From Malurus cyaneus samueli (lineage: Eukaryota > Chordata > Aves > Passeriformes > Maluridae), in NCBI GenBank assembly GCA_009741485.1, contig CM019220.1:2024720-2088719 (forward strand): a DNA stretch of 64,000 bases, read 5' to 3'. The position numbers and the translations under genes were made by a program. A model generated the notes under the pieces. The model made no database searches. It was not told the origin of the DNA and worked only from the letters and a program-made list of their open reading frames with translations. Below, in pieces: positions 23,501 to 34,573 of the stretch. Every line of letters begins with the position of its first letter. Positions within the stretch are counted from its first letter, which is position 1.

Positions 23501-26500
23501 GGTGATGGACCCTGTGGGTGTTCCCCAGGAGAGCCTTCACACCCCTCTGCCCACCCAGGTTTCAAAGCTCTCTGAGAAATTTCAACATGACAAGACAACC
23601 ATTTTTTGCCATGGATTTGCTTATAAAACCCTCACTGGAGGAAAGTTTGGGAAACTTCCATTTCCCACCAGAACGCCTGCAAACAGAACTGGAACAGGCA
23701 AAAGCTGGCACTGAATAAATCAAAGGGAGACGAGCGGTGACGCCGTTATTCAGCCACGTCTCCAGTGGTAATTCCTTTACTGGGAATGCTGAAATGAAGG
23801 TCTTCAGCATCTCTCTTCCACTGTGTAGTGCTAAATCAGAGGAAAAAGGCTGGAGGAGGGAGGTCTGTAGTGCTTACCTGTGTGGAAGTCCATCCAGGAC
23901 CGCTCCCTGCAGCCAGTGGCACCGCAGGGTAGTGAACACAAGGGTCTTGTGAAAAAATGGCATTTTTCTTAAAATAACTGCCATGTGTGGGGCATGTTTG
24001 GTGCAGGTATTTCTTCAGCAGCTCACTCCCATGGAGAAGAATGTGTTGGTCCCAAACTCTCTACCCCAGGAAGATCAGCCAGCTCCTCAGCATCCCTCTG
24101 GTACTTGGGTAGAATTGACACTAAACCCTGTTTTATGCATAACCATGTCAAGTAATGGACCTCACGTTCAATTTTTCAGGGTGGATATGGGTGCTGAGAA
24201 AGGAAAATTAATTTCCCCACCACAAACACAGCAGTGTCAAGGTTGCTGGGCCCATATTTCCTCACCTTTTTGTTTTGGTTTTTTTTTTTTCATTTTGTTT
24301 TCATATCTGTTTCAAAAATCTATGTAATTTCTTTGCAGTGTGTTCTTTCCCCAAAAGCAAATCCTTCAGGGTATTTATTCCCCTCAAAATACAAATTATT
24401 CTGTTCCCCAGTAATTATCTGTTTTGCATACAGTTACACAGCTGAATCAGAAGCAGCAAGATATGAATAAATATATAAATAATGGACACACCGAGGTGTA
24501 GTTTCTCATGTTTAACATAACACAGGGGAATACATTTTTATGGCAAGCCAGTAAATGTTGCAAACTGATGTTTTCAATTCCAGTGACTTAGAATTAACTT
24601 CTAACTGTGAGAGCTAAACTAGCTGCAGTCTTTTATAATCTCATGCTTTAAAGTTATAATGGTCTTTTTTCATCTGCTGTGAAAGAAGAAATTATATTTT
24701 ACTAGGAGATGGTAAAGGTAAACCACGGGAAAAAAAGTGCACTTCAAACTGCTTAAATATAATTATTTTTGTTCCATGTGATTTCACTCAGTGATATAAA
24801 GGAGAGCTGGGTTAGCCTGTTGGAGTGGGAATGTGCTGGTGAGTAGAGAAAAGCACATATTGTTTGGCAATGCTTAAGGCGTTTACATGAAAAAAAAAAA
24901 AAAAAAGGAGAAATATAGCAAAAACTGTAGAAAAACTGGAGCAAAACCACTTCTTTTTTTCCCCATAAGCAGCAGTTCAAACACCTATCAAAAGCAAAAC
25001 TTAGCCCTGTGCCTTTTTTATGAGGCTGAAACCACTACCTTTAGAAAAAATTTCATCCAAGGAAACTCCAAATCGTCTTTGGAAGAGAGAGTTCCTCGAA
25101 GCCACGGCAAGAGGTTGTGCTAACCTCGGGTAGGTTTGGACCAGAACAAACCTGCCTCCAAGGTATTTTTAATGAGAATTTTCTTATATTGCCAACCTCG
25201 AGCATTTTTGTGACCCCTGCCACCCCACCTGGTGCTCTGCAGGGCTGGAGGCACCCCAAGGCCACCACCACTTGCCCCACATGTGGCTCCTGAGACTCAA
25301 ACCCCTGAACCTGGGCTGCAAAATTCAAATGCAGCCTGTGCAGGAGCTGGCTGGCCTGACTCAACTTCTTTGGGAATGAGGTTGGAGCTCTGAACTCAGA
25401 TCTGAACCTGGAGCTTGGGTTTAGATCCAAGGCTTTGGGTTGGGCCCCATCTCTAGTAAAGAAAAGCATAAAAAGAGATGAAAAGATAATTGTAGAAACT
25501 TAAAAGCCAGCGCTGCATTCTTTTAAAATTACAAATTAAGCTATAAGCGATTCCAAACTATGCTGTTTTTATTAAAAATGACTTAATAATCTAATCTTCC
25601 CTTCCTTTCTTTTCTTTTGGAATTTATCCTATATCCCAGTAATCGCACATAGAAATTACACAACACCAAGCTGGATACTCCTGACAATATAAACACAATT
25701 GTTTATCCAGAAGCATTATAGGTTCATGCAAAAAAACACAGCATTTAAAGCTTGTGGTCAGATCAAGAAACCACAAGTATAATTGTTTGTTTATCCAGCC
25801 AAGCATTACTCCACTGTGTAAGTTTATGGGAGGAGGGGGGTTGGATTTATTTATTTATTCCTAACCTGTTTTAAAAATTAAAGTTACGGGGCGAAGGCAG
25901 ATGATGAAAGGCAAAAGGGAAGGTTTGGAATAAGGAAATCGCGCCTTTGTCGTGGCTCATGTTACCCTGTTCCATCCTTCCAGGGAAGCCTCATGATAAC
26001 AGGGCCCTTTGGTGGAATTCTGACATATTTTTCCCTTTAGTTCGGGGCAGCTGGTTTCTTTCCTCTCGGAGGAGAGGGACGAAGTATATTTATCACTCCA
26101 GCAGTGACTCAAAACAAACAGGAAATCTTCATCAGCAGGCTCCTGGGCAAGGCAGATACCAAGGTACTGGCAGAAAGGAAACAGAGGCTTTGGGCTGTGG
26201 GAGTCGGACACGCAGCATATTCTGCAGCCACAGCAGATAACCCGCCTGGAGAGCCACCAAATTATTTTTAAATTGAAAAAAAAAAAATTTTTTTTAAAAA
26301 AAAAAACAATAAAAAGGTGATCCTGAGTTAGCTGACAGCACTCGTGGCATCCATGGGGGCGGCTGAGCTGGACAGGCAGCCCGGACATGCTCTGGGAACC
26401 TGGGACAGGGAGGAAACCTGTGTGCTGGCCGGGCTGGGAGGCTTCACTTTGATCCCATGGCTTAGGAAACCCACTCCTTTCGCCTCTGAGAGTCCTTCTT

Positions 26501-26565
26501 TAAAAGCAGAGGTTTCCGGCTGGGATGGTCTCCTTGCAACCAGGAGGAGGCAAAAAGCTAAGGAA

Positions 26566-26574
<9 letters not shown>

Positions 26575-26604
<30 letters not shown>
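26575..26604. repeat. A30 homopolymer
   Basis: An uninterrupted run of 30 A, directly followed by a locally duplicated TTAATAATTTTA segment. No retrocopy body was recognised upstream. Confidence 0.95.
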
Positions 26605-26606
<2 letters not shown>

Positions 26607-26619
26607 CAACAAAACCAGA

Positions 26620-26694
26620 GTTAATAATTTTAGCCTTTGATATGATTATTCATGTTAATTAATGGTGTGTTAATAATTTTAACTGTTGATACTA
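26620..26694. repeat. Short local duplication of a TTAATAATTTTA segment
   Basis: 'gttaataattttagcctttg' at 26620 recurs as 'gttaataattttaactgttg' about 49 bp downstream (26669), and a related 'gttaattaatgg' lies between them. It directly follows the A30 tract. The repeated core is rich in homeodomain-type TAAT sites. It may be a small slippage duplication or a binding-site cluster. Confidence 0.5.
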
Positions 26695-27997
26695 TTTGCA
26701 CTCATGGGTAGTTTTAGAAAGGCCTCTGAAAACAAGATAATAAATGGTTCAGCGATGGTGATTCTTCATGTATTGGTTAGAAACAGTCCTGGCACAGGAG
26801 CTGCTCTGTAGGGTTGGTTGTGGGGTTTTTTTCTCTCTCTTTCCTCACCATGAAACACTAAACTCAAATACTTCAGTCCATGTGTCCATCTCAAGAACAT
26901 AACACAAGGATAGCACAAGGCTGTGTGTCCACGTCTGGCCCTCAAAGACACCTCTGATAAATGGCTGCAAGGACACTTGGAAGCTGTAGGGCTGACACCA
27001 CACCAAACAGTTGCTCCAAATGGGAAGGAATGGGATGGGGACAGTCACTGTCTGCATCCCTTCTCCTCTGTTCCCCCAGGCACTTGGAGTTTGCTGTGGC
27101 CAGAGATGGGGCACGATGATCCCTGGCTCTGACCCGCTGTGGGTTTATCTCCAGAGCTGGCAGGAGATGGTGGGACTGGCCAGGACACTGCTGGGTGGCT
27201 AAAATGAAACTTGTGCACCCTAAAACATGTGCCCACCTTGCTCCTGGCCAGCCCCAAACAGCCACAGCACCGAGAGCTTCCACCCCAACCTCCCCTCTGG
27301 ACCAAGATGCACCCCTTAACCTGGGAGCAGCCTGGCAGGGCGAGCCCCACGGGGACATTTCCACACGTCCAGGCTGGGCTTGGTCTGAGCTTTGGCAGCC
27401 AAAGGCAGCAGACACACACCCTTATCGCCAGGCTGCACCCTGTGACACCAACCTCAACGTCTCACCACAGAAATCCAGCCTTCTATTAATAATAAGGATG
27501 ACTGGCTTGGCTGCAGAGCCAAGGTGCAGGGGGCTGATAGAGGGAGCACCAGACTCCCACATCCTCACAAACTGTTGGAGGGGCAGCAGGCTTGGGTGCC
27601 AGCGTGGAAATGACTGTGGAATCACCGTGGCCTCACATCCCAGTGAAGGAGCCACAATAAAAGCAAGAGCTCCATCCCAATCGTTTGCCATCTCCACGGG
27701 ACTGCCCTATGGGAAGCTGGCTAAGGCCTGTGTCAGAGATGACTCCCAAAACCTCTGGGCCAGGACAGCTCCTCCTGGGAAGCATCTGGCAGGATGTGTC
27801 AGCACCGTGCTGACTCACAGATGTGTCAAGGCACAAAGTCAGGCTAGGTGGGAAGCTCTGGAGAGTTTCTCTGCAGACCAGACTGTCTGTATCATCCTAA
27901 GGAACGGTGTGGTCTGACCAGCACCTCAGTGAGTGCCAGGAAAGGGAAACCTGGAGACAGCCTGAGTGTGGTGTGCAGGGGGAGAGAAGATCAGCTT

Positions 27998-28115
27998 CAT
28001 GGAATCACAGAATCCCAGAATGGATTGGAAGGGACCTCAAAAATCACCTCCTTCCCACCCCCTGCCATGGCAGGGACACATTGCACTAGACCAGGTTGCT
28101 CCAAGCCCCGTCCAA
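27998..28115 (-). mobile_element. CR1 LINE 3' end, antisense
   Basis: An antisense CR1 terminus begins sharply at 'catggaatcacagaatccca' and runs through 'ggattggaagggacctcaaa', 'ccctgccatggcagggacac' and 'ctagaccaggttgctccaag'. About 118 bp remain. It faces the sense CR1 end at 28531-28686, a pair of opposite orientation about 0.4 kb apart. Confidence 0.92.
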
Positions 28116-28530
28116 GTTCACAAGAAGAGAAAACACCAGGGCTGTAAATAAGAAATATGTGGTACAGCAGTGCTGGAGGCTCCCTACTGCTCGAGCTCGC
28201 CTGTTTCCTGCACAAAGCAGTTTTGTTTCAAGTGTGTAAGCTTTACTGGAACATTATGTTGACTGCATACCTACCAGAGCAGGCAAAACTCCCACGCAGC
28301 CTGAACTCCAGAGCATCCAGAGCCTGGAAAAGCCACAGGGAATGGGGCTCCCAGCCCATTTTGAACCATTACATGTGGCACAGAACACCTCAGAGAGGCA
28401 CTGCCAACCTGCCAGCCTCTGCTCCTGGGGAGGGGACACTGCTCAGGACTTTCTCCCTCCTCCCAGAAAGGTCAGCAGAGCAAAGCCCCTGAGTGGGGCT
28501 GAAGTGTGGGCCGTGGTGTGAGGTCCAGAA
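28116..28530. other. Unique DNA between two opposed CR1 ends
   Basis: No gene was recognised. The stretch is moderately GC-rich, and its open frames are short and featureless. Confidence 0.45.
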
Positions 28531-28686
28531 AGGGACTGGTCAGGCATTGTCCAGGGAAATGGTGGAATCACCATCCCTGGAGAGTTCCAAAGAGGATATG
28601 GCTCAGTGGAGAGCATGGTGGTGCTGGGTTAATTGTGGACTCGATGATCCCACAGCTCTTTTCCAACCTTAATAATTCTGTGATCT
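28531..28686 (+). mobile_element. CR1 LINE 3' end, sense, second 3' subtype
   Basis: Sense CR1 end: 'gggactggtcaggcattgtc', 'atggtggaatcaccatccct', 'gtggtgctgggttaattgtg', 'gactcgatgatcccacagct', then 'ttccaaccttaataattctg' followed by TGAT. This matches the same 3' subtype as the antisense copy at 7743-8062. An internal deletion relative to that copy is likely, because the middle block is short. Confidence 0.88.
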
Positions 28687-30848
28687 TCGTGCCTTGGTTT
28701 GGACATGGCAACCTTCCTTATGGATGAGCCCTTTGCACACTCACTCAAGTGATTGGCACCCTCACTTTTATTAATTCACCAGATGAAGATCCTAAAGTGT
28801 GAGACAACTGGAGAAAGAGTCACTCTGAGGATGTGATTTGCAGTTCCAACAGCAGAGATCCATAACTCGTACTCAGTGCTGTACCCTCCTCCTCAGACCT
28901 CAGCAGGGTTCAAGCAATTAGCACCAACTCTGTGCCTAAAGGTCGGCTTTGAAAGGAAGTGAGAACAGTCTTTGGCTGCTCTGGCTAGCCTGTACTAGTT
29001 TGGAGTTTGCCATCTGCAAGCCAAGGAATGCTGGAGCGCGACATCTTTCCACCACATGTCTTTGTCTTTCCATCCCTTTCCCTGCCTCTGGCACAGCCTC
29101 TGCAGTCAGGGCTGGGGAGAGCAGTGTGTGACAGGAGGGATGTGACCTTCCACAGGGCAGCAGAGCAGCCCAGCAAGGCAGGGTTCCTCTCCTAGAGCAT
29201 GGTGCAGGCTCTGGGTTCTCACTTTTTGATCTTCACTGGCTGCACTGGAGCCCCTGCACAGCACAGGCCTTGGGAATCTGCTCTCCAGGTGACAGAGAAT
29301 TATTGGATTTGGTAATGAAGTGAACCAGTCAGGACTGGGAGACAAAAGGAATTTTTTTCCATTGGTAGTGCTGTGTGTCATCTCGTTGATCACAATATTT
29401 TTTTTTCCTTTTAAATGCATTTTCCTCATCCTAATCTTCAAACAGCTTTGGTTGCAAACCAAAGGTTTGCATTCTATAGACCATGGCCATTTCCTCACCT
29501 GGCACATTGTACCACAACAAACCTGGGGTGCCATCCTGCTACAGATTCCTCAACAGGCCAGAAATGTCCCCAAAGCAAAGGAAGACACACTCACACATCT
29601 TCCCTAGGAGACAGAAAAGCACTCAAAACCACAGGTGTAATGGATTTTTATCACAATTCCTTTTTTAAAAATCATAAACGGCATATTTTCCAAGCTGATA
29701 TTCACACGAGGAGGATTCTTAAGGAGGGTCAGAAAAACAGATTGGAGGAATCGAAGGGGGGGAATTTATGCGGAATCCAGAAGCACAGAGAGGCAGCAGA
29801 GAAAAGTGTTCTGCATTCAGCTGCTTGAGTCCTGCTCAACTCCACGATGACAAACAAACAAACAAACCCCGTGCCTCTTTTTCTCAGCTCAGTGATTACA
29901 GCAAACCCACAGTGCCAGCTTCAGACTGGCAAGGCAACTAGCACTGCTCACAAAAACAAATTCAATGGGGTTTTTTTTTTCCCTTTTTTTTCCCTTTTTA
30001 TTTTTTGTTTGCTTTATGTTGGATGATTTAATTATAATGATCTTCCACACTCTCACCTGTTTCTTTACCATCAGTCGAGCCACTGCTGTCGTTTCAGGCT
30101 TATGAAATAGCAGAAACTGAGGAATCAAGGGGAAAAAATGAGGAAAGCATGCTGCACGCACAGAAGGAATGAAGCCTTTTCTTTTAAAGTCACCAATTTA
30201 AATCAGCATGCAAAAAGGAAACTCAGGAAACGCATGTTGCCACGGTAATTCTGCTCTGCCTCAGAGCTCCCACCCAGGAAAGGTGTCTCGGATGTTACTT
30301 AGGTGTCACCCAAACAAAATAGTTCCAAAACAGATTCCAAAACCCCTTTTTTCTCCTCACTCAGCATTTCAGCTGGAAGTAAGGCAAAAATGACAGCCAA
30401 AACTTTTAACCAAAAAATAAATTAAAAGTTAATTATTAGGAGAGAAACTAACTCCTAGGATGACTTAATACCTGGGACCCTAACCTGGCTACTCTACTAT
30501 TCTGGGCTCATTGGGACAGCCAGAATACCAATTTAGAATTAGGGCATTAAGGAAAAAAAAATCTCCTGCTTTAAAAACGGAAAACTGTAATTCAGTTATT
30601 TCTTGAACAAATACACTTCAAACAATGTGAAGGAAACGGCACTTCCCATTTATACGAGTTTACCAACAACAATCATGATGAAAAGGACACAAACTATTTC
30701 AGGTTTGTGGGGGCTGGCTGTTATAACACACTGTCCCCATGCTGCAGCCAGCTTAGAACTTTGCAGAAATTTAAATTTCCAGAAATGCCCAGCACAAACC
30801 ACTGCTCATTATAAATGTAGGAGGAGGATGCCGTGTCCCAGAGCATCA
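28687..30848. other. Unique noncoding DNA
   Basis: No gene was recognised. A (CAAA)4 patch lies near 29849-29865 and T-rich runs near 29970-30006. Open frames up to 142 codons (29106-29534 minus) have no recognisable domain. Confidence 0.45.
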
Positions 30849-31145
30849 TCCATGGAATCACAGAATGGTTTGGGGTGGAAGGGACCTTAAAGACCATCCC
30901 ATTCCACCCCTGCCCTAGGCAGGGACACTTTCCACTGTCCCATGGTGCTCCAAGCCCTGTCCAACCTGGCCTGGGACACTTCAGGAATGTCACAGCTTCT
31001 CTGGGCACCCTGTGCCAGGGCATACTCACCCTCACCGTCAAGAATTTCTTTCTAAACTCCCATCTAAACCTGCCCTCTGACATTTTAAAATGAACAAACC
31101 AGCCCCTGGTGCACATCACATCATCCTCCTGTGAGTCCCTGTCCC
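30849..31145 (-). mobile_element. CR1 LINE 3' fragment, antisense
   Basis: The antisense copy starts at 'catggaatcacagaatggtt'. It passes through 'gtggaagggaccttaaagac', 'ccctaggcagggacactttc', 'caacctggcctgggacactt', 'gcttctctgggcaccctgtg' and 'ctcccatctaaacctgccct', and fades out near 'gtgagtccctgtccc'. About 300 bp are recognisable. The 152-codon minus frame at 30721-31179 is largely this element read in its sense direction and is not a host gene. Confidence 0.92.
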
Positions 31146-31251
31146 CACGCAGCTCAACTCCTACACCACCACAACTCACTCCTCCTCAAAGGACCCACAA
31201 AAGTGACTCTGAGCTTTTTAATGCTGCTTCAATCAAAAAAAAAAAAAAAAC

Positions 31252-31283
<32 letters not shown>

Positions 31284-32705
31284 AACAAAACTCCCTTGAA
31301 CAACAGTGGTTGTGTATTTGGGGTGGATTTGAGAGGAGCAGAGCCCGCTCCAGAACATGCAACAGGCAAAGTCTGCTCTGTGCTTAACCTATGCAAATCG
31401 GGAGCAAATGTAATGATGGCAGAGTTTGGCAGGGGGAACAACAACCGTAGGGAGATAAGATAAGGCTGTAGGCTTTCAAGGTTGGGAAATAAAGTATCAG
31501 GATTACCAGAGCGCTTCATAGAGACTGTTCTCCCACCCTCTTCTAAGAAACAAAACCGATCCTTTGCACCTCACCCCGAGGGAGGAAAGCAGTCATTAGC
31601 TTTACATTACAGAGATATGAACAATAATTGTCTCGCTAAGATCAGTCTCCCCTACCCCGAACAGCCACATGTGTGTGCAGCTGTAGTTTTTTCCAGTGTG
31701 ACACAGCCTACCCTTACTGTGACCCTCTCCCATTAGGTCATTTCTAAAATGCAGCTCCCTGCGAGCCGGGACCGTGTTCTGTCGGTTTGCACAGCTCCTG
31801 GTTTGTTTTTTTGGTTTTTTTTTTTTTTTTGCAGCTAAAAATAGAAGAAACAACTTTTCCCGGCGTATTCTCCTCCGAATTATTTCGTAGGTTAAACAAA
31901 CCTTTAACTGTTTCAGATAAAGCCGAGCAGAAGGTGTTTTTTTCCAAACATCCCAGGCGAAGGAGTGCATTTCCTGCTTCCCTAATTCAACCTACGGCAT
32001 CAGACATCTGTAACTCTGTTTACATTCCAGCCCTTCACAACTTAATACCGCTTGAAGCATCAATAATATAGGGCACATTTCTGACTGCTCTTTAGATATT
32101 TTTTTATCTCCATGGGACTTCCTGGTTTGGGATTTTTGTAGTTTACAGTTTCTCACTAATAGTAACTAGCTGCAGCATTTGGCCTTAAGAGTTTACATAT
32201 TATTTAACTAGATATAAGCAGCCTATTTTAATTACAGTAAAGAGCCCTGTAGAGGCTTTGTCTGTTTTTTTCCCCCTCCAACTATATCAGTTGCCTTAAT
32301 AAAGATATTACCACTCCCTATAAACCAGGCTGTGATCAAGCTCCTAGATTCACCAGTCTTTAATAAAATGCTTTTACCACTTTTTTTTAAAAAAAACAAG
32401 TCCTATCAGATCCTCAAGCACTCAGATGTCCATGGCTTTAATGAAGGTGGTGTGAGCTTTCTGTAGCTCACACAGGTTTTGGTTTCTGTGTGTGCATGTT
32501 CCAGAACTTCTAGGAAAATCATTCACCCTCCCCAAACCAGGAGTCATCTGCTCCTGTCACCACATTAGAGCTCAGCATGGCATGGGCTGCACTCCTAGGG
32601 CAATATCCCCTTTGCCTGGGGGATGTAGAGCAAACTCCTGGAGGGTTCCATCTCCCCTGCATGCCGGGGCCAGGAAGAGATGTGTTCCTACAAGGAAATT
32701 CTTGG
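31146..32705. other. Long A-tract followed by a candidate conserved noncoding block
   Basis: An interrupted A-tract (A16, CC, A30) occupies 31235-31282. From about 31560 to 32350 the sequence is non-repetitive, with balanced composition and many TAAT/ATTA cores, and has no credible frame. It looks like the kind of sequence found in vertebrate conserved noncoding elements. That is inference only, because no alignment was available. Confidence 0.4.
31235..31282. repeat. Interrupted A-tract (A16-CC-A30)
   Basis: A 48-bp nearly pure A block about 90 bp beyond the CR1 copy at 30849-31145. Frames crossing it encode Lys or Phe runs and are not proteins. Confidence 0.95.
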
Positions 32706-33092
32706 GATCAGAGAATGACTTGAGTTGGAAGAGACTTTAAAGATCATCTCATTCCTAACCTCCTTCCATGGGCAGGGACACCTTCCACCATCCCAGGCTG
32801 CTCCAAACCCCATCCAATCTGGCCTTGGACACTTCCAGGGATGGGACATCCACACCTTTTCTGTGTCAGTGCCTCACCCCCCTCACAGGAAAGGATTTCT
32901 TCCCAGTCACTAATCCATGCCAGCTCTCTGTCAGTTTGGAGCCATTCCCCTTGTCCTGTCACTCCAAGCCCATTCCCCAAATCTGTCTCCATCTCTCTTG
33001 GAGTCCCTTCAGGCACTGGAAGGGGCTCTAAGGTCTCTCCAGAGCTTCCTCCAGGCTGAACAACCCCAATATTCAGCCTAATCCCACCATGT
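32706..33092 (-). mobile_element. CR1 LINE, long antisense 3' fragment, moderately decayed
   Basis: About 390 bp antisense: 'gatcagagaatgacttgagt', 'ttggaagagactttaaagat', 'ccatgggcagggacaccttc', 'ccatcccaggctgctccaaa', 'ttggacacttccagggatgg', 'tctgtcagtttggagccatt', 'cttgtcctgtcactccaagc', then 'ccccaatattcagcctaatc'. The length is similar to the copy at 13723-14130, but the terminal octamer is more eroded, suggesting an older insertion. Local frames on both strands are by-products. Confidence 0.9.
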
Positions 33093-33394
33093 CATGCCTG
33101 TATCCCTGATGCCCCCCTGTCCTCATCTTCAGGTCCTATTTTCGCATTTCTCATGTGCTGCCACCACACATGCTCTCTGACCTTCATTTAGATAACTTCC
33201 CACAATTCATTCCATTCCATTTGAGAGCAGAATTCGCACCCAGGGTTGGCACTATGTGTGCAGCTAACCCTGATTGAGACCAGCCAGCATCCTGCTGCTC
33301 TTGGTGTTTCATTGAATCCTGCATTTGAAGCCAAGGTGAGGCACTGAGTCTTCAACTTTCTTATTTTACAGGGCTGCTCTCCTCTTCAAGGTGT
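33093..33394. other. Unique DNA between CR1 and an old SINE
   Basis: About 300 bp in which I recognise no gene or repeat. The left edge may include a little more decayed CR1. Confidence 0.4.
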
Positions 33395-33594
33395 CAAATT
33401 AGTACCTGAGCATCACCTACCAAGCCTAACCTCGCATATTCACAGCTCTTCTGACATTTGCAAGCAACATTACTACAAAGGAAAGCTGGAGACAGCTTGA
33501 TTAAGCAACTCGCCCAAGGTCATACAGGAAGTTGTAGAAGAGCTGAAAACAAAAGCCAGATCTTCTTAGCTCCTGTCCAACCCTCTCTGGAATG
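33395..33594 (-). mobile_element. Ancient amniote SINE, MIR/CORE-SINE-like, antisense
   Basis: The block order is 'aaattagtacctgagcatca', 'aaagctggagacagcttgat', 'ttaagcaactcgcccaaggt', 'catacaggaagttgtagaag', then 'agatcttcttagctcctgtc'. This follows the reverse complement of tRNA-derived CORE-SINEs of amniotes (MIR-like), whose reverse reads '...taagtaacttgcccaaggtc', 'acacagctagtaagtggcag', and so on. The sense strand is therefore the minus strand, with its tRNA-like 5' end at the right side. Such elements were active long before modern birds arose. Some MIR-type copies have been co-opted as regulatory elements, but nothing here shows that directly. Confidence 0.72.
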
Positions 33595-34521
33595 AAAAGG
33601 CCAAACTGCTGTGTGGAAGAATTAGCGGAGTCATAGATCTCATCCTATAAATTTCATCGTGAATTCACAGCTTAGCACAGAAAATGCGTGGAGCTCCCAG
33701 TGCTGTTTTCCCAGGAAAAGACTTCAACCCCACGGAGGCAGCTGGGGCTGGTTGTGGCCACAAGAATTTCCAAGCACACAGAGAGAGGAAAGCAGGCAAC
33801 AGCAATATCCTGCAAGGCCCTTTAACACAAATGGGTCCTGCCATCCTTTTTCCAGCCACTTCCCACCTCTCCAAGAAAGCGAAAAAAGAAGTTCATCTAC
33901 TGGAAAAGCTGCCAAAGTCACCCAAGAGAGAGCACAAAATGGTTCAGGATAGCAAAAGGAGCATCCAGAGGGTAACAAAGGCGGTATTTATGTCTACACT
34001 TGTCCCTGTCTGCGTGGCTCTCTCTCGGTGATAGCCACAGGAACAAACAATAGCCTTGGCCCCTTGGCTGCAAACGGTTCGCTGCAGAGGCCCAATTAAG
34101 TCGTGGAAAGTCTAAACACAGGCACAGGAATCCGCTAATGCAGGCAGGATGGCACAATAGGGTCTCATCCTGCCTCTGCCCTGCTCCTGCTCAGCACCAC
34201 CTTGCTGGGGGAGAGCCCCCACCACCAGGGAGGCTCTTCCAGCAGAGAGGTCCCACTCCACCTCGAAGCACAAAGAAAATGGGTGCAGTTCTGCTCATTT
34301 TGGGGAATATTCTGGCTCCAGGCAGCACCAAGATCATGCCTACAAGGTGAGTTGGGCGATCTCAGGCTCGCTACCAGCCAACAAGCCATACATGCATGGC
34401 TTTAAAGGGAGGTTTAAGAGTGATCTCCCTCCCCAAATCGGGTCCAGGCCCTACTGACAAAAACACTTCAAACAGCCCAGGCAGCCTCCAGAGCAATGCC
34501 AAGAGCAGAGAGAGGCTTCGA

Positions 34522-34573
34522 CATTGTCTCGGTACACAGGATGCCGGCCTGACATCATTTAGCAGAGACAATG
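34522..34573. promoter_or_regulatory. 52-bp inverted repeat with SOX-like arms
   Basis: The arms CATTGTCTC (34522-34530) and GAGACAATG (34565-34573) are exact reverse complements. A second short complementary pair, GATG and CATC, is nested inside. The strand could fold as a 9-bp stem, an internal loop and a 4-bp stem. Each arm contains the SOX-type core CATTGT/ACAATG in opposite orientation. Whether this is a protein-binding pair or chance is not decided by the sequence. Confidence 0.35.

Larger units (their letters stand above)
23501..27997. other. Unique noncoding DNA, GC-richer toward 27 kb
   Basis: No gene was recognised. An A30 run lies at 26575-26604, and an A12-T8-A10 block at about 26276-26306. 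A TTTATTTATTTATT patch lies near 25846-25860. From about 26900 to 28000 GC content rises and chance open frames lengthen, including 240 codons at 27195-27917 (+), which overlaps other long frames on the opposite strand. None shows a domain or exon-like structure. Confidence 0.5.

Noticed and set aside
27195..27917. 240-codon open frame on the plus strand
   Set aside because: It lies in a GC-rich stretch where long chance frames occur on both strands. I recognise no domain or family, and there is no supporting splice or neighbour evidence. A protein search would decide.
30721..31179. 152-codon open frame on the minus strand
   Set aside because: Mostly CR1 3' end read in its sense direction, not a host protein.
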